Assembly: GCF_037042905.1 (NCBI RefSeq)
Contig: NC_087245.1
Location: forward strand, 24,056,501 to 24,120,500
Length of the DNA stretch: 64,000 nt
Reading direction: 5' to 3'
DNA from: Lytechinus pictus
Lineage: Eukaryota > Echinodermata > Echinoidea > Temnopleuroida > Toxopneustidae
Shown: piece by piece, positions 12,842 through 24,752 of the stretch
Numbering within the stretch: the first letter of the stretch is position 1
Layout: every line of letters starts with the position of its first letter
Notes under the pieces: generated by a model
What the model was told of the DNA's origin: nothing
What the model saw: the letters and a program-made list of their open reading frames with translations, nothing else
The model's database searches: none
Position numbers and translations under genes: made by a program

Positions 12842-13452
12842 TTAAAGAACAAGTTCACCCCAACAAAAAATTGATTTGAATAAAAAGAGGAAAATCCAAC
12901 AAGCATAACACTGAAAATTTCATCAAAATCGGATGTAAAATAAAAAAGTTATGACGTTTTAAAGTTTCGCTTAATTTCACAAAACAGTTATATGCACATC
13001 CTGGTTGGTATGCAAATGAGGAGACTGATGACGTCATCCACTCACTATTTCTTTTGTATTTCATTATATAAAATATGAAATATTCTTATTTTCTCCTCAT
13101 TGTCAAGTGAAACAGTGATTAATTCCTCCCTGAACATATGGAATTAGCATTGCTTAATACTATATGATTCTGTCAAGTCGGTCCCTGTGGTCAAATCTGT
13201 AAAAAATGAATATTGTACAATTCAAACAATAAAAAACAAGAGAAATAGTGAGTGATGGACATCATCGACTGACTCATTTGCATGTCACTGAGTTGTGCAT
13301 ATCACTGTTTTGTGAAAAATAAGCGATACTTTAAAATTCCATAACTTTCTTATTTTACATCCGATTGTGATGAAATTTTAGTGTTATGCTAGTTTGATTT
13401 TTCTCTATTTATTCAAATCAACATTTTGCTGGGGTGGACTTGACCTTTAAAG
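12842..13452. mobile_element. Long inverted-repeat element (~0.6 kb), copy 1
   Basis: The two halves are diverged inverted copies of about 270 bp. The left reads TTAAAGAACAAGTTCACCCC and the right ends in the complement of TTTAAAGGTCAAGTCCACCCC-like sequence. Both arms contain an ACATCCGAT / ATCGGATGT segment and an ATGCAAATGAG / CTCATTTGCAT segment. A second copy lies at 34183-34778. No open reading frame. Confidence 0.7.
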
Positions 13453-13816
13453 CAACCCGTCATCTCGTCAAATAGATGGCACTTTAAAGATTCCGTAGAA
13501 AAGAGAAGAGGACTGGAAAGTTGCAATCTAAAATACACTCAGAGATTCTATTGAGCCATGCAGATTGGATAAAACAAACAAGCATTAACATATCGATTGA
13601 TTGAGATGATCAGTATGCATATTAGCAGATAAATGAATTCATGTTAGAATCAGAGATACACTTCGTTTTTTTAATTTACATTGTTGACCTACAATGTTTA
13701 TTCACACTGAATTGTTTTATTTAAACTGAAGGCCTATTAAGACCAAAATAAAGCTTAATTAAATAAAAGAGGGTTATTGGCCGTCTTATAATTATGAGCA
13801 ATGTGGAGATACTTAC

Positions 13817-13922
13817 CTGTTTTTAACGAGCCAAAAGTCTTTTCCTCCGTAGTTTCCATAACCAACAACTAGAACACATTGAGTCAGGAAGATGTTACTA
13901 CATTGGGGTTCATCGTACACAC
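13817..13922 (-). CDS. Cathepsin L-like gene, exon 5 (catalytic His replaced by Gln)
   Basis: It encodes [21 protein letters not shown] and DFWLVKN. The position held by the catalytic His in LDHAV or LDHGV is Gln (CAA); the Asn of VKNSWG is present. It ends in phase 2 with donor GTAAG, so a further exon is required. Confidence 0.87.
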
Positions 13923-16900
13923 CTTTGGAATAATACAATCAAAATTTGAAGTCAAAATTCGCAAAAAAATTGCAAAATTTGTTTAAAAGTAGGCCTACCG
14001 TGATTAAAGTGTCAAAAATACAACAAAAATACATGTGATGAGAACGTAACATAAACTTGGATTGTGTGGCCTATTTCCAACGGAAGGAAAACGGGATAGA
14101 ATGGGTAAAAAGCATAAACAGTATATTTCTAGGGTCATTTTGGAATGGATGCCTATCATCAAAGGCGAGGGGGGACAATAGAAGCAAATATGCTATAGAT
14201 ATTCCCTGCTAGAAAGAACAGTGCCACTCCACACAGTGTGGTCACAGTGTGCTCACATAGTGGTCTTTGTTAAAATATTATTCACACTGTTAACGTGTTG
14301 AAATTCAACACTGTGAAGATATTTTCACACTGTGGACACCTTGACAGTGTGAATGTTCACAGCGTGTCCACAGTCACGGTCGACTACGTGAATGTGATTC
14401 ATACTCATGTTGAAATGCTCAAATTTAACAGTGTGAAGGTGATTTCATATTGTGTTCTACACTGTGAACACACTGTGGCCCACATTGTGGGACACTGTGT
14501 TCTTAGTGGTAGTAGTACTTGAAATTTGCGTGTGTAATGGAAGTTTTTAACCTTGTTATATTCTCTTCATTGATACATGCTTTACACTCACAATTCACAC
14601 AAGTGCAAGAAATTAAGATGTGCCATTGGTTGTCGTTTTTAGCCTCATACATATATAACACATACCAAGTATAATCACCAACATAATTCCCATACCATTA
14701 GCCCTATTATGGGAATAGGCTTAATAATCTTGACGGTTACAGCATGAATAAGTTGGTTGTTTTGAGACGATAATCACCATCCTAAGTTCAATGTTATAAT
14801 TTTATATAATGGGTATACAACTTAATTAAAGAGGACGGATTCAGCATAACTACTTGGAAGGACCCGGGTATATTTTATCCGACAATTCACTCACAATTTA
14901 CTAAAGCGTCCGCACCCAAGCGTCTGCACCTTCCCCATATACGGGGTGCCTAATTAAGACGCAAACAATTCCTCTCTACATCATAGGGTGCCCACCTCTA
15001 TAGACGAGGAAACATTCCAAGGGCACAACATTAATAAACAAACACACAAACAAAATTTCTCTCCACATGATTGGGTGTCAACCTATATGGACGAGGAAAT
15101 ATTTAGGGTACAACATTACATAAATGGTGCATAATTAAGACGCAATGGCCAATACATCCGATCTCAAATAATTAAAAACAATACACCTTCCTGCTGAGGT
15201 ATGGTGAAGCCGGCAAAGTTACGTAAGATAGGCACAGGGGCTCGAAAATTATACAATTTACATAACAAAAGTTGTCCAATGTATGTTCGGATAGAACAGA
15301 TATACCAGCATCCCAACTCTCTAACCAAATCCTGAAATCATTCAACCAATATAATTAAATATAACTATATACCGTGGGATAGTCCCCTTGAACTTGAACA
15401 CGTACCCTGATATGACCGGGCAGGGGTGATAAAAATGCACCCCCTGCTCGAGGGCAAATTGCTACGAACCTCAGGTAAGGGTGAAAACCTCCATGGTCGA
15501 AGTAGGAGAAAAGCCCCTTACTGCCAAGCAAAGCTTCGACAACTAAACAATTACACTCTGATGAACCAGCAAATTGCACATGCATGATATTAGCTTAGTT
15601 GAACGTTTTCCATGGGTACTCATTTTTAAGGCGTAGCGCCCTTAATACTATCAACCTCCATATAATTTAATTTTCACGCCGAATCATTACTGGAACCATG
15701 ATTATGTAATTCAATTATGGTAATGTTACAGGTGGTCTAGGAGGGGAGGAGGAGGGAATGAAAATTGGATTGATTAACAGAACAAGTGTTCTCAATAAAA
15801 CCACAACTCAAAATGATTTTATTCTCTCGCTAACTCGGGGGCAAATTTTCACGACTAAGAAAAAAAAAGCTAAAGGAAAAGGGGTGAAATTTGGTATCAC
15901 TTCCTGTTCCCAATTAGTTTGTCAAAATCTATCACCAAATTAGATTTTTGTATTGGAGGTCAAAACTTTTGCTAGCTCGCTTCACTCGTTTGCATCTTTT
16001 TATGAATTTTTGCCCCATACGCCATGCATGGCCCCTCAAATTTTTTTCTCATTACGCCACGTCACTGTGGATCACAAAATTTAATATTTCGAAAATAAAC
16101 GAAATTGCACAGCAGAAAATAGAAAACTTGGGACTTTAGGTACTAGCGTACTGGAGGAACAGGGAAGCTCATTGCCCCCGAAAGAATCTTGATGAACTTT
16201 TTTGTTTTGGTACAAATTAATGACAGAAAATTGCTCCACAATGGTAGTGACCTCTGACCTCTTTTTTTTTTATTAAGTTGTCAGAAAATTTGCCCCCCAC
16301 GACGAGGTTTTCCAGGAAGGAAATTTCCGGAGCTGAGCAGCACAATACCCCCCTCCCTCGTGCTTTCGATTGGCTAAAAATAAAGTAGCGAATGATTTTT
16401 TTTATGATGCGTTTGATTACAACCCGTTCTGCAACGGACCCCTAGTAATATTGATATATTATGTAGTATGATCTAGTGCTTAAAATACATCTATGTCATT
16501 TCAAGTCTTACCGGAATGGTAAAATTGGAAAGAGTAGTGAGAGGCGTCTATGGCAACCGAGATAGGTCCAACCAAAGCAACAGCTGACTTGAGGGCGTCC
16601 TCATCCTGACGCTTGATGTCAACATATCCAGTGACTTCAGCAGAATCACATGAGGGGTTGTACTGACATATCTGACTCTAAAATGAGAAAAGAGAGTGAG
16701 GGAGAGATTGAAGGGGGGACAAAGAGAGAAAGATAGAGCAAGACAGATTGAGAAAGAGGGTCGGGGGGGGGGGAGGCTTCAATATAAGCCCGTTTTTGTT
16801 AACTTATTGCATTGTTCCTGAACATCATAATTTCCATCTTTCATCTGTCCGATTTGTTACAACTCATTTGTAAAAGGAATTGGTCACCCAGGTTTGATTG

Positions 16901-17929
16901 TCATGTCTATGTAGCAACAAGTTGATGGAGAATCGTGAACTCTATCATGTCTATATATTTATGGATGGATAAGTCACTCTTAAATACCAGCCATATCACG
17001 CACGACGTAAAATTTCAAAAGAAAGGCTGTGACTTTTTGAAAATATTTGCTGGAAACATTGGCAAGAAGATGGATATCATCAACCTCTGAAGGTGTCAGC
17101 TCACCTACAAGTTATCAAGAGGCCCGTTACACAAAGCTTAGTAATCATCGTAGAAGAGTTTTTTCTGCGATTGATAGCATGGCTAGCTTTCAATTAATTG
17201 TAAAAATCAAGCGTACGATTAATCGCTAACCTTTGTGTTACGGGACCCTGGACAAAGCACCAGTATTTAAACAAAAATAGATGTAATGATTTCTTGCTGT
17301 ATGTCTTAGTTTGACTAACAAACCATCAGGTCTGACACTTCATTCTTTTGCAGAGACATCACATTGACGAACGATCGGAGGGCCGGGGGACGTCCCCGGA
17401 CCCCCTAACTTGAGCCCAGAAACAAATACCATGTATATTGGGTATATGCAAGAAGGTTATTTTCAGTATGATAAACTTGAATCCTTTGCAGCACCTTCCA
17501 CATTTTTATACTTTCGGAATGAGCCTATAGAAATTTCCTCTTGATAAATTCGTATTCATTTGTGGCGTAAACCCACATAAATAACAACAAATTGCTACTA
17601 TTACCTCTGCATGGTAGGGATAGCAATCCCCCGAGTCGATACCGCCATTGCCTTGAATGTATCGGAAGCCATTGTCCACGAGACCGCCCTGGCAGCCTTC
17701 GTTTCCATAACTGCTTGAACAGTCGATCAGGTTCTGTTCGCTGAGGCTAGTCAGTTTTGATGTCTTCCTGAACATCTGTCCTTCGAGCGATCCGGTAGTG
17801 CTGAAGGCCCAGTCGGAGTGGCATAGGCCCTATTATGGTCAACGTACAGTAAAGTAATAATGTCGGGAATGATCAATACCCCTTTGTGACAGGCAAAAAG
17901 ATTGTTCCCTGATGACTTCTACGCCACTA

Positions 17930-17987
<58 letters not shown>

Positions 17988-18000
17988 GCCACTACTACTT

Positions 18001-18039
<39 letters not shown>

Positions 18040-18060
18040 GTACTACTACTACTACTACTG

Positions 18061-18093
<33 letters not shown>

Positions 18094-20506
18094 GTACTTC
18101 TACTACTACTACTACTGCCACTACTACTTCTACTACTACTATACTACCACTTGAGAAAAAAACCCGCCACATTTAGGTAAGGATCCCCCCATTGAAATAT
18201 CTTGACACCGCTTCGACAATGACAATGGTAATGTCGAAGATGGCGTTGATGATGGTGAGAAGTGATTCGTGTTTGGTTTGTTGTAGTTCGAGCCCGGGGA
18301 GGGGGGGGGGACTTCCATTGACGAGTGGATACCATGTATGACCACAGGGTTTCGAAAAGCACCCTAAACAAGTATTTTCCATATTCTGAAAATACACCCC
18401 TTAACAAGTATTGGCGTGTGAAACCCTACCCTTAACAAGTATTGGAAACAAAACGATACCCTTGGCAAGTATTCCCTGAAATGAACCCCTAAACAAGTAC
18501 AGCGAAATTCTAATTATTATATGTCACGGACGTCGGTTTTACCCTTACCTACATCATTGGGTATAGTACGGCCCCACCTCCCACACCTCGCGCAAGTCGG
18601 ACTCTAAGCACGTATAGTGTCGACTGTTGGGGCAAAAAATACATCCTTTATTTTTAGTATTTTAACCCTTAAAATTTTGACCCTAAACGCGTAGCTTTCC
18701 TAGCGAAATAGATACCCTTTTTTTCATTATATCAGTGTTTTTGACACCCTTATTACGTTACGTACGTAACGTGCCCTATCTTGAAAAAGACATCCATTTT
18801 AGGGGGGTTTTGGTCGCGCATAGTACCCACTCGTCAATAAGTGGCCCCCCGAGAGTTTGAGACTTACGTAGGTTTAAGCAGCCGTATGTAGTATCTTTTC
18901 TAGCCAGTATTCCACTGGCCAGGTATAATTCACATATGGTCATATAACAATAAGAAACACACGATTCTTGAAAGATTTATTCGAAGAGGATATTACAAAT
19001 GTATTTTTTTCTTGCGCGACGGAATCTCTTTTCATTGTAAAATAAAGATCTTCATAATGAGTTCTCTAACGACACATCGCTTCACTCTCAGACCTGCCCA
19101 CGAAACAATGCCACAATGGGAACAGTTTGAAAGGTGCAAAGTTGCATTTGTTAAAGCCCGGGGTTCCGGCGTGGGATTTGTGGTAAATACTTGAGAGTTG
19201 CAAAGTTAAACTGATTACCCCTGAAATGATGCGATCCTTGCACAGAGTGCCATGGCCAACGCAATTTTACCTGATTCTTGACTGGAGTGACGTATCCCTC
19301 GGTTCTCCAATCAACAGTGTCAGGTACATTAACATTGGATGGATTCAAGAAGGTATTTCCTTGTTGCATGGTATAATTGGAGGTCCTGTAGCCAATCACG
19401 GTATTACGGAACTCATGCAGTCTCTGCATAAATGATATTATGGTCATGATGGTAAGGAGTGGGTATTCATAGGAGGTTAATGAAAGCTTTTATTTGAAAA
19501 CTGATAAGACTTATTTTTTCTATTACAATTCATGATCCTGACTTTAACTTCCTTTCAGTTAAAGGCTTGTTACTCCATTTTATTGACCTTTACAGCACTT
19601 AGATATCTTACAATGTAAGTTTCATGCATATTAAGTGCCTGCCATCTTAGTATTTTGTTGAAGAAAAACTTTAAATATAGGGTTTGAAAATAGGCTTAAT
19701 CAGGCAGTTTTCACACCGCTACGCATAATATATTCAAGAACATAGTAAACGTAGTGGAAAATGCCTGTCAAATGGGAGGTCTTTGTCGAAAATTGTTGAA
19801 CCGGAACACCTGTTTCACCCTAAGTTCGGAACTGACAAAATATGACAGAACGACAATTTTCTTGATTTCCTTATTATGAATTCGATTTGTTTTCAATTTG
19901 AAGAAGAAAATAGCATTAGAAGTTATTCAGTGCTCAAATGGATGAAGACCTGGAGCTATTGAGAAGTTTTTGGTTATTTTCTTTTCTCTATCTTATTTGG
20001 CCTAAATTGCTATGTCAGGAAAAAATGTAAAACTACTCCAAGGCTGTATATAGGTTTTATCAATCTCAGCATACAGACTGGAAAAGCTATTTATGATATC
20101 CGTATGTGATAAAGGTGAAGAAAATTATCTATTACATTGTAATAATTTGATATACTTTTCATTGCCGAAATAAATAATAATAGTAGTAATAGTAATAATA
20201 ATAATGAAAATAAAAGATGTCACAAAATGGTTAGGGTATATATTCCCTTACCTTATCCCCGAATCCGTTCATTCGTAGTGTATATCCTTTTTTCTTGATG
20301 TCAATGTTGTGCAAGTTGATCAGCTTCAGGTTTTCCTCCCATACAAACCTTCTCTCCTTCTCCTCAGCAGTATCAGCGTAGGTTTTGCTGAAGGTGGTTT
20401 TCCAGTCTGACCACTCGCTGTCAAGGTCTGGGTTCTCCTGTTTCGCGATAGCAGCAGCGGTGCAGCAAACAAGACCCATTGCTACTAGAAGTTTCAGATT
20501 TGACAT
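13817..20506 (-). CDS. Cathepsin L-like C1A family protein with both catalytic dyad residues replaced (3' end not found)
   Basis: Five minus-strand exons with GT..AG borders and matching phases: 20252-20506, 19271-19423, 17605-17829, 16512-16677, 13817-13922 (301 complete codons). Residues 1-21 form a signal peptide. Residues about 29-86 are an I29 propeptide with an ERFNIN-type helix (E..RR.VWEEN.KLI.LHN) and MNGFGD. The mature domain starts near VPDTVDWR (118-125). Family features kept include oxyanion Gln136, Cys139, [23 protein letters not shown] and Asn302. The active-site Cys in the GSCWAFS motif is Asp142 (HSDWAFS), and the His of LDHAVLVVGYG is Gln282 ([11 protein letters not shown]). 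Known family members are secreted or lysosomal proteases; this one should not cleave peptides by the papain mechanism. The last exon (SWG... to stop, about 35 codons) was not recognised. Confidence 0.88.
14215..14503. mobile_element. Short inverted-repeat element rich in CACAGTGTG (intron 4 of the cathepsin-like gene)
   Basis: The two ends are diverged inverted copies of about 50 bp (left AGAACAGTGCCACTCC, right complement AGAACACAGTGTCCCAC). The interior is saturated with CACAGTGTG or CACACTGT words in both orientations. No target duplication is clear and no coding sequence is seen. Confidence 0.5.
14941..15165. repeat. Diverged tandem duplication, unit about 110 bp
   Basis: Two adjacent copies share CTAATTAAGACGCAA or ATAATTAAGACGCAA, TCTCTCCACATGATTGGGTG-like text, and GACGAGGAAA. 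It lies in intron 4 of the cathepsin-like gene. Confidence 0.5.
16512..16677 (-). CDS. Cathepsin L-like gene, exon 4
   Basis: It encodes [20 protein letters not shown], then [11 protein letters not shown] and FQFYHS, the expected cathepsin L segment. The acceptor is CATTTTAG, the donor GTAAGA after phase 1 (55 codons plus one base). Confidence 0.88.
17605..17829 (-). CDS. Cathepsin L-like gene, exon 3 (altered active-site Cys region)
   Basis: It begins [18 protein letters not shown], where active proteases have a G.CGSCWAFS motif, so the nucleophile Cys is Asp (GAC). The codon before GGC would be TAG, in the intron, which fixes the exon start. [19 protein letters not shown] and YPYHAE follow. 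Phase 0 both sides, 75 codons. Confidence 0.88.
17930..18152. repeat. (CTA)n microsatellite, about 220 bp
   Basis: Almost pure trinucleotide array with occasional CCA and TTC interruptions, in intron 2 of the cathepsin-like gene. Poly-Leu and poly-Val frames across it are artefacts. Confidence 0.95.
18301..18850. mobile_element. Inverted-repeat element with internal AACAAGTATT repeats
   Basis: The ends are inverted: GACTTCCATTGACGAGTGGA at the left and TCCACTCGTCAATAAGTGGC-like text at the right (as CCCACTCGTCAATAAGTGGC), each next to a G or C tract. The interior has at least five AACAAGTATT or AACAAGTACA units spaced about 30-40 bp. It lies in intron 2 of the cathepsin-like gene. No target duplication was established. 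Confidence 0.5.
19271..19423 (-). CDS. Cathepsin L-like gene, exon 2 (propeptide end, mature N-terminus)
   Basis: The acceptor is TTTATGCAG. The exon encodes RLHEFRN, the processing region, and the start of the mature enzyme with [11 protein letters not shown]. It ends at the Gln that forms the oxyanion hole in papain-family enzymes. Phase 0 on both sides, 51 codons. Confidence 0.88.
20252..20506 (-). CDS. Cathepsin L-like gene, exon 1 (signal peptide and propeptide)
   Basis: The ATG is at 20504-20506. It is followed by a hydrophobic signal segment ([16 protein letters not shown]) and most of the I29 inhibitor propeptide. The exon ends after GFGDK with donor GTAAGG, phase 0 (85 codons). Confidence 0.88.
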
Positions 20507-23500
20507 TATGGAAGCAAGCAGATGCTTTCTAATACCAATCTGACTAAATCTAAAATGATATAGGAATATAACAACACACGTTTGCCTTAATTGTCTAACG
20601 GTCTATAGCTCACACTCTACGTACGGTATACTTTACCAAATGAGAGAACAATGGGGAACGGATGCTGAAAGTGAGCTAAGATTGGACCTTGGTGTACCGT
20701 TAGCTAGAACGCTAAATTTATGGGACTATACATGCACGTTATTATAATTCAGTCGAGCATGTACAGCAGGTTAGGAATAGGCCTAGTCACAAGAAGGTGA
20801 TTTTTGTACTACACGCTAGGTCGACGAGGATTGTGTAACTTGTGTTACCTCGTTTTGTTCACAGGACCATTTTTGTTTTGTCTCAGAAACGCCTGAACAG
20901 ACACAGGGGCCGCGGAACGGTTTTCAAAGTGGGGGGGGGGGGCTGACCATGCAAAAAATCACAATCCTATGGTCATTTTCACGTTTTTGTACACGGTTTT
21001 GGAAAAAAGTGGGGGCTGAAGCCCCCCCCCCCCTGCTTCCGCGGCCCCTGAGACAGACGACCGATATAAGACTATATATTATCGTTCCCGAATGCGTGAA
21101 TTTGCTTGATCGATTTGATTGGTATGTTATGGTTCCATCGACATGATCGAATACTATTGTAGAATTTAGCCATCAAAAGAACCTTGCTGTCCTGTGAAAT
21201 CACGAGCTTGTTATCGTTAGCAAACGTCATGTTATGCTATGTATGATGTAAGTGAAATGAAAGGACATAAAGCGCCCTTTTAAGTCATGGGATTATCAAT
21301 AAAATATTCTTATGTTTTCAATACAAAGAGTGTCAAGACACATAATGTTACAATTACAAATTATGCCAATAAAGCTTACCAATTATTGATGATTCCACGT
21401 AAACCTTTTGTACTTTATGAGACTATTCAAGTCAACCCTTATACCAACAGGGACACGATCTGGATTCTTCACGCAAAAAAAAACAATCCTTGATATTATT
21501 GAGAGTTGCGTGCTTGAATAGATCTCTTTTGGATCTGATTTGTCCCTTTGTCTGGGATACATCGGTTTGACACGTCAAATGCCTACTGATTGTCACCAAT
21601 CATGCACAGTATCCAGAGTATATCAAACGCCATGTAGACTAATAGTCTATTGGGGAGTGGGAAGAAAATATTTGCAATCCTTTTTCTGTAGCCTATTATA
21701 CAATTGTTAGATCTATTTCAACTGTGGCATATCAGTGAACACTCCTTGTCGCAATCAAGAAGCAGAACGGCAATCAATATTGTAAATCAAAAACTACTTA
21801 CTATATGTCTTAGATTTGGGGACCTACCCAAAGTAGATTTGCAGTTGATTGTAAGTTTCTTATACAACGCCCCATTATTAAAGTCCACATGTTATTAGAA
21901 TATGGATGAGTTCAAATTCATGTCGTTATTATGCAGTTTACGCAACTCCTTCGCAGACGCTTTTTGGATCGTAGATCATTTATTGCCCAAATCTCTTCAT
22001 GATAGAGAAGTTTTTGTCGAAAATCGGTGAATCAGAAGATTAAATACATAATCTATTACATTGTAATAATTTGATGTATTTTTCATTGCCGAAATTAATA
22101 ATAATATTAATAATAATGATAGCTATAATGATAACAATAATAATAATAATAATGAAACTTTAACTTTAAAACTTAAAAAAAAATGTCACGAATGATTGGG
22201 GTATATATTCCAGCTGGACAAACGACATATCATTTGCAATTTTCGTCAGCTCCGAATCTTACGACGACCTGCTGTCCCGGTTCACCAATTTTCGACAAAG
22301 ACCTTTCAGCGTTTCATTGTGATTTGACGGGCATTTTCAATGCATTTAATATGTTCTTGAATCCGTTCCCATTGTAAATGCGAAAACTCGCTATTACCAA
22401 TTACAAAGGGACACCAAAAGTTAGAGAGGGAACTGAATGTCCAGTAATAGAGAGCAATGTTCAACTTGGGAAAACAAAACAATGTCGAATTTGTCCAACG
22501 GTTAAATAATACCACATATGATTTTTGGTTTCTTCTTGTACACATTTGACGACACGCCACACTCCATGCATATTCTACACAATTTATGAATAAATCATTA
22601 AAAAAGAAAAGAAATGGGCAACATTACCTTCTGGTTAAGCTTTTGATTCATGCTGATTATTTAGTGCCTTTTGGTGATGGTTAATATTAGTCACAATAAG
22701 CTTGATGTATTGCATTTCTATAAAGAAAACGAAAAGGGATGTTTACAACATCTCTCAAACCTGATACCACCAAATTGAAAGTTACAGAATCGCTTTCTAT
22801 ATCGAAAAGTGACCCTTTCTTCGCAATTATGCGTAATTTACTATGTGCTCAGTAAAATCTAAATATTTGTAAAGCCGCCAATCATCATCATCTGGACTCC
22901 AAGATATAATTTGAAATTTAATTTCCGTTCCCTACTCAATTTAAGAACGTCGTGGCAAGACTCGATCGCTTGATTAACTTTATCCCGTTTACATTCAGAT
23001 ATGATTAATGACGCGAACATGGCGAATGGATGAACAGCCCGAAAAAAAAAAAAAAATTGTGAAATGCTTAATTGCACCATATTTTCCCCAAAGTTTGTCA
23101 AGGCATACTAATAAATCAATATTAAACCCCCGATTCTTCTAGGTCATCGATCATTTAAAATCAAACGGAGGGCTTCATTCACCCAATAAATCCGCACAGT
23201 AGTTTTGAATATTAGATAACAAATAAAAGTGAAGCATTATCCTTATTAAAATCTGAATCGCAGTTGGTACCAATTAACTTGTTAAAAAGATTGATGGCTG
23301 TCTCCATGAGAGGACGTCTATTCAGAAAAAATTAATTACATATAGGATTACTGGCAGTTCTTACCAGACTGCTTAAATGCACAAGTATGCCAGTAGTAAA
23401 GTGCTTTAGGATCTACTGCCTTAGGTCATCTTTTGGAGGGCTAATACATGCAGTCCACTTACAGATCTTCCTGAAATGTTGACGATGATAAAAAAACTGT

Positions 23501-23702
23501 ATTTGAGACATCTCACTGCCAAAACGTAACTGTAACTAATAGATCAATTGAACAACTAAACTGCCTGGTTTTAGGTCGTCAGGGGTGATATTTTCTCTAA
23601 AGTTCATCTTCTTCCTCTATGACTTCCAGATAAAAACCTTTCTGTTAGTTGGCGTGGTTGATTGGTGGGTCTACTCAATTGCATAAAAGCAGTAAACACA
23701 AC
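20507..23702. other. Intergenic DNA between the cathepsin-like gene and receptor 1
   Basis: Apart from the short hAT-like element at 20904-21050, this is AT-rich DNA with no supported reading frame. It should contain the divergent promoters of both flanking genes, but no convincing TATA box or initiator was recognised. Confidence 0.4.
20904..21050. mobile_element. Short hAT-like element, CAGGGGC family, copy 1 (147 bp)
   Basis: It starts CAGGGGCCGCGGAACGG and ends TTCCGCGGCCCCTG, an inverted pair. The inside is a G tract, an AT-rich core and a C tract. A near-identical element lies at 25380-25530. Flanks share ACAGAC, but an exact 8 bp duplication cannot be set. Confidence 0.75.
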
Positions 23703-24752
23703 ATGAATCTAACGCACGAGGCAAACAGCACATCAGTATTTGTCCGAGATGTAGAACCACTAACTATGTTAATCTATGTTGCTGTTCTCGTAACGGAAGT
23801 GGTTCTGAACATCGCCGTTCTGACTGTCATTACCCAACAGACAGAACTCCAGGAATACATGATAATCCTCTATCGAACATTGGCAACATTGGATATGCTT
23901 CTCGGTATCGTCTGGTGTACCTGGTCCTTCGTGTGGTTTTATGCCCAAAGCCTTTGGAACTGTACAGTTGCCAGTAAGGTCTTTCCGTTCCTCCAAAGAT
24001 GTCTTATCCTGAGTGCCATGGCCTGTCTTTGCGGCATCAGCTTTAATCTGTATCTCCTGATCACAAGACCACTTCGCTACCACATCGTTGTCACGAAGCA
24101 ACGATTCTTTCTTGTCCTAGCTTTAACGCTTATTGTTATCATACTGATCTGTTTGGTCTACTTACCAATACCTTACTCGTCATTTTCAGAGATCACCAAT
24201 GCAGTGATCGCCCGTTGCCTGAACCGCAGAGTTGGTATTTTAACAGATCAAACTCACGCAATCGACGCTTTGCTCATCGTTGTTCCAGTATGCATAGCCC
24301 TTGTATTTACCCTAATAATTTACGGGAAACTTCTGGTAATCGTCTACAAGAAAAGACGCGTCGATGTCAACATACGGTTGCGGCGGCAAGCGAGAGCCAT
24401 ATGGGTTCTGCAACGAAAAAACGCGAATGCGGACCATGATAATTTACCTCGTCGTCGTCCAAGTAATAACGCTCTTGAGCTCAGTGGCCAAATGGTAGAA
24501 GAACAAAACGCCGGCTTCTACAAACGATTCAAGGGAATCATCACAGTTCTCCTTCTCTATGGTTCTTTCTGTGCAGTTTGGATTCCGTATATCGTTCACT
24601 TCTCGTTGGACCAGGAGCCAAGCTGGCTTGAGATGTTCCTTGACGTGATAGCATTGAGCAACACTTGGACCCAACCCATGGTGTATCTCCTGACCAACGA
24701 AGAGGCTAGGAAATTGTGTTGTAAATTTCTCAAACGGTACTGCATATTATAG
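23703..24752 (+). CDS. Divergent class A (rhodopsin-like) GPCR 1, intronless
   Basis: A 349-residue seven-transmembrane receptor in one exon, starting at the first in-frame ATG (MNLTHEANSTS). Two N-glycosylation sites (NLT, NST) sit in the short N-terminus. TM1 about 22-44 with Asn36, TM2 with Asp64, TM3 about 94-118, TM4 134-154, TM5 187-214, TM6 276-300 with WIP, TM7 310-331. Cys87 and Cys172 fit the TM3-ECL2 disulfide. The DRY site reads NLY (115-117), so the Arg at 3.50 is Leu; NPxxY reads QPMVY (324-328). TNEEARKLCC looks like helix 8 with palmitoylation cysteines. The ligand is unknown. Single-exon clustered receptors of this sort fit the expanded chemosensory-type GPCRs of sea urchins (inference). 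Confidence 0.88.
   Translation: MNLTHEANSTSVFVRDVEPLTMLIYVAVLVTEVVLNIAVLTVITQQTELQEYMIILYRTLATLDMLLGIVWCTWSFVWFYAQSLWNCTVASKVFPFLQRCLILSAMACLCGISFNLYLLITRPLRYHIVVTKQRFFLVLALTLIVIILICLVYLPIPYSSFSEITNAVIARCLNRRVGILTDQTHAIDALLIVVPVCIALVFTLIIYGKLLVIVYKKRRVDVNIRLRRQARAIWVLQRKNANADHDNLPRRRPSNNALELSGQMVEEQNAGFYKRFKGIITVLLLYGSFCAVWIPYIVHFSLDQEPSWLEMFLDVIALSNTWTQPMVYLLTNEEARKLCCKFLKRYCIL

Noticed and set aside
17902-18180. Long poly-Leu / poly-Val reading frames
   Set aside because: They are translations of a (CTA)n microsatellite; the same holds at 36286-36868 and 38075-38333.
23649-23702. 18-residue N-terminal extension of GPCR 1
   Set aside because: It would start at TTG. The first ATG (23703) gives a normal short glycosylated N-terminus. 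The same reasoning moves GPCR 2 from GTG 29100 to ATG 29115 and the NRF-like start from TTG to ATG 52902.
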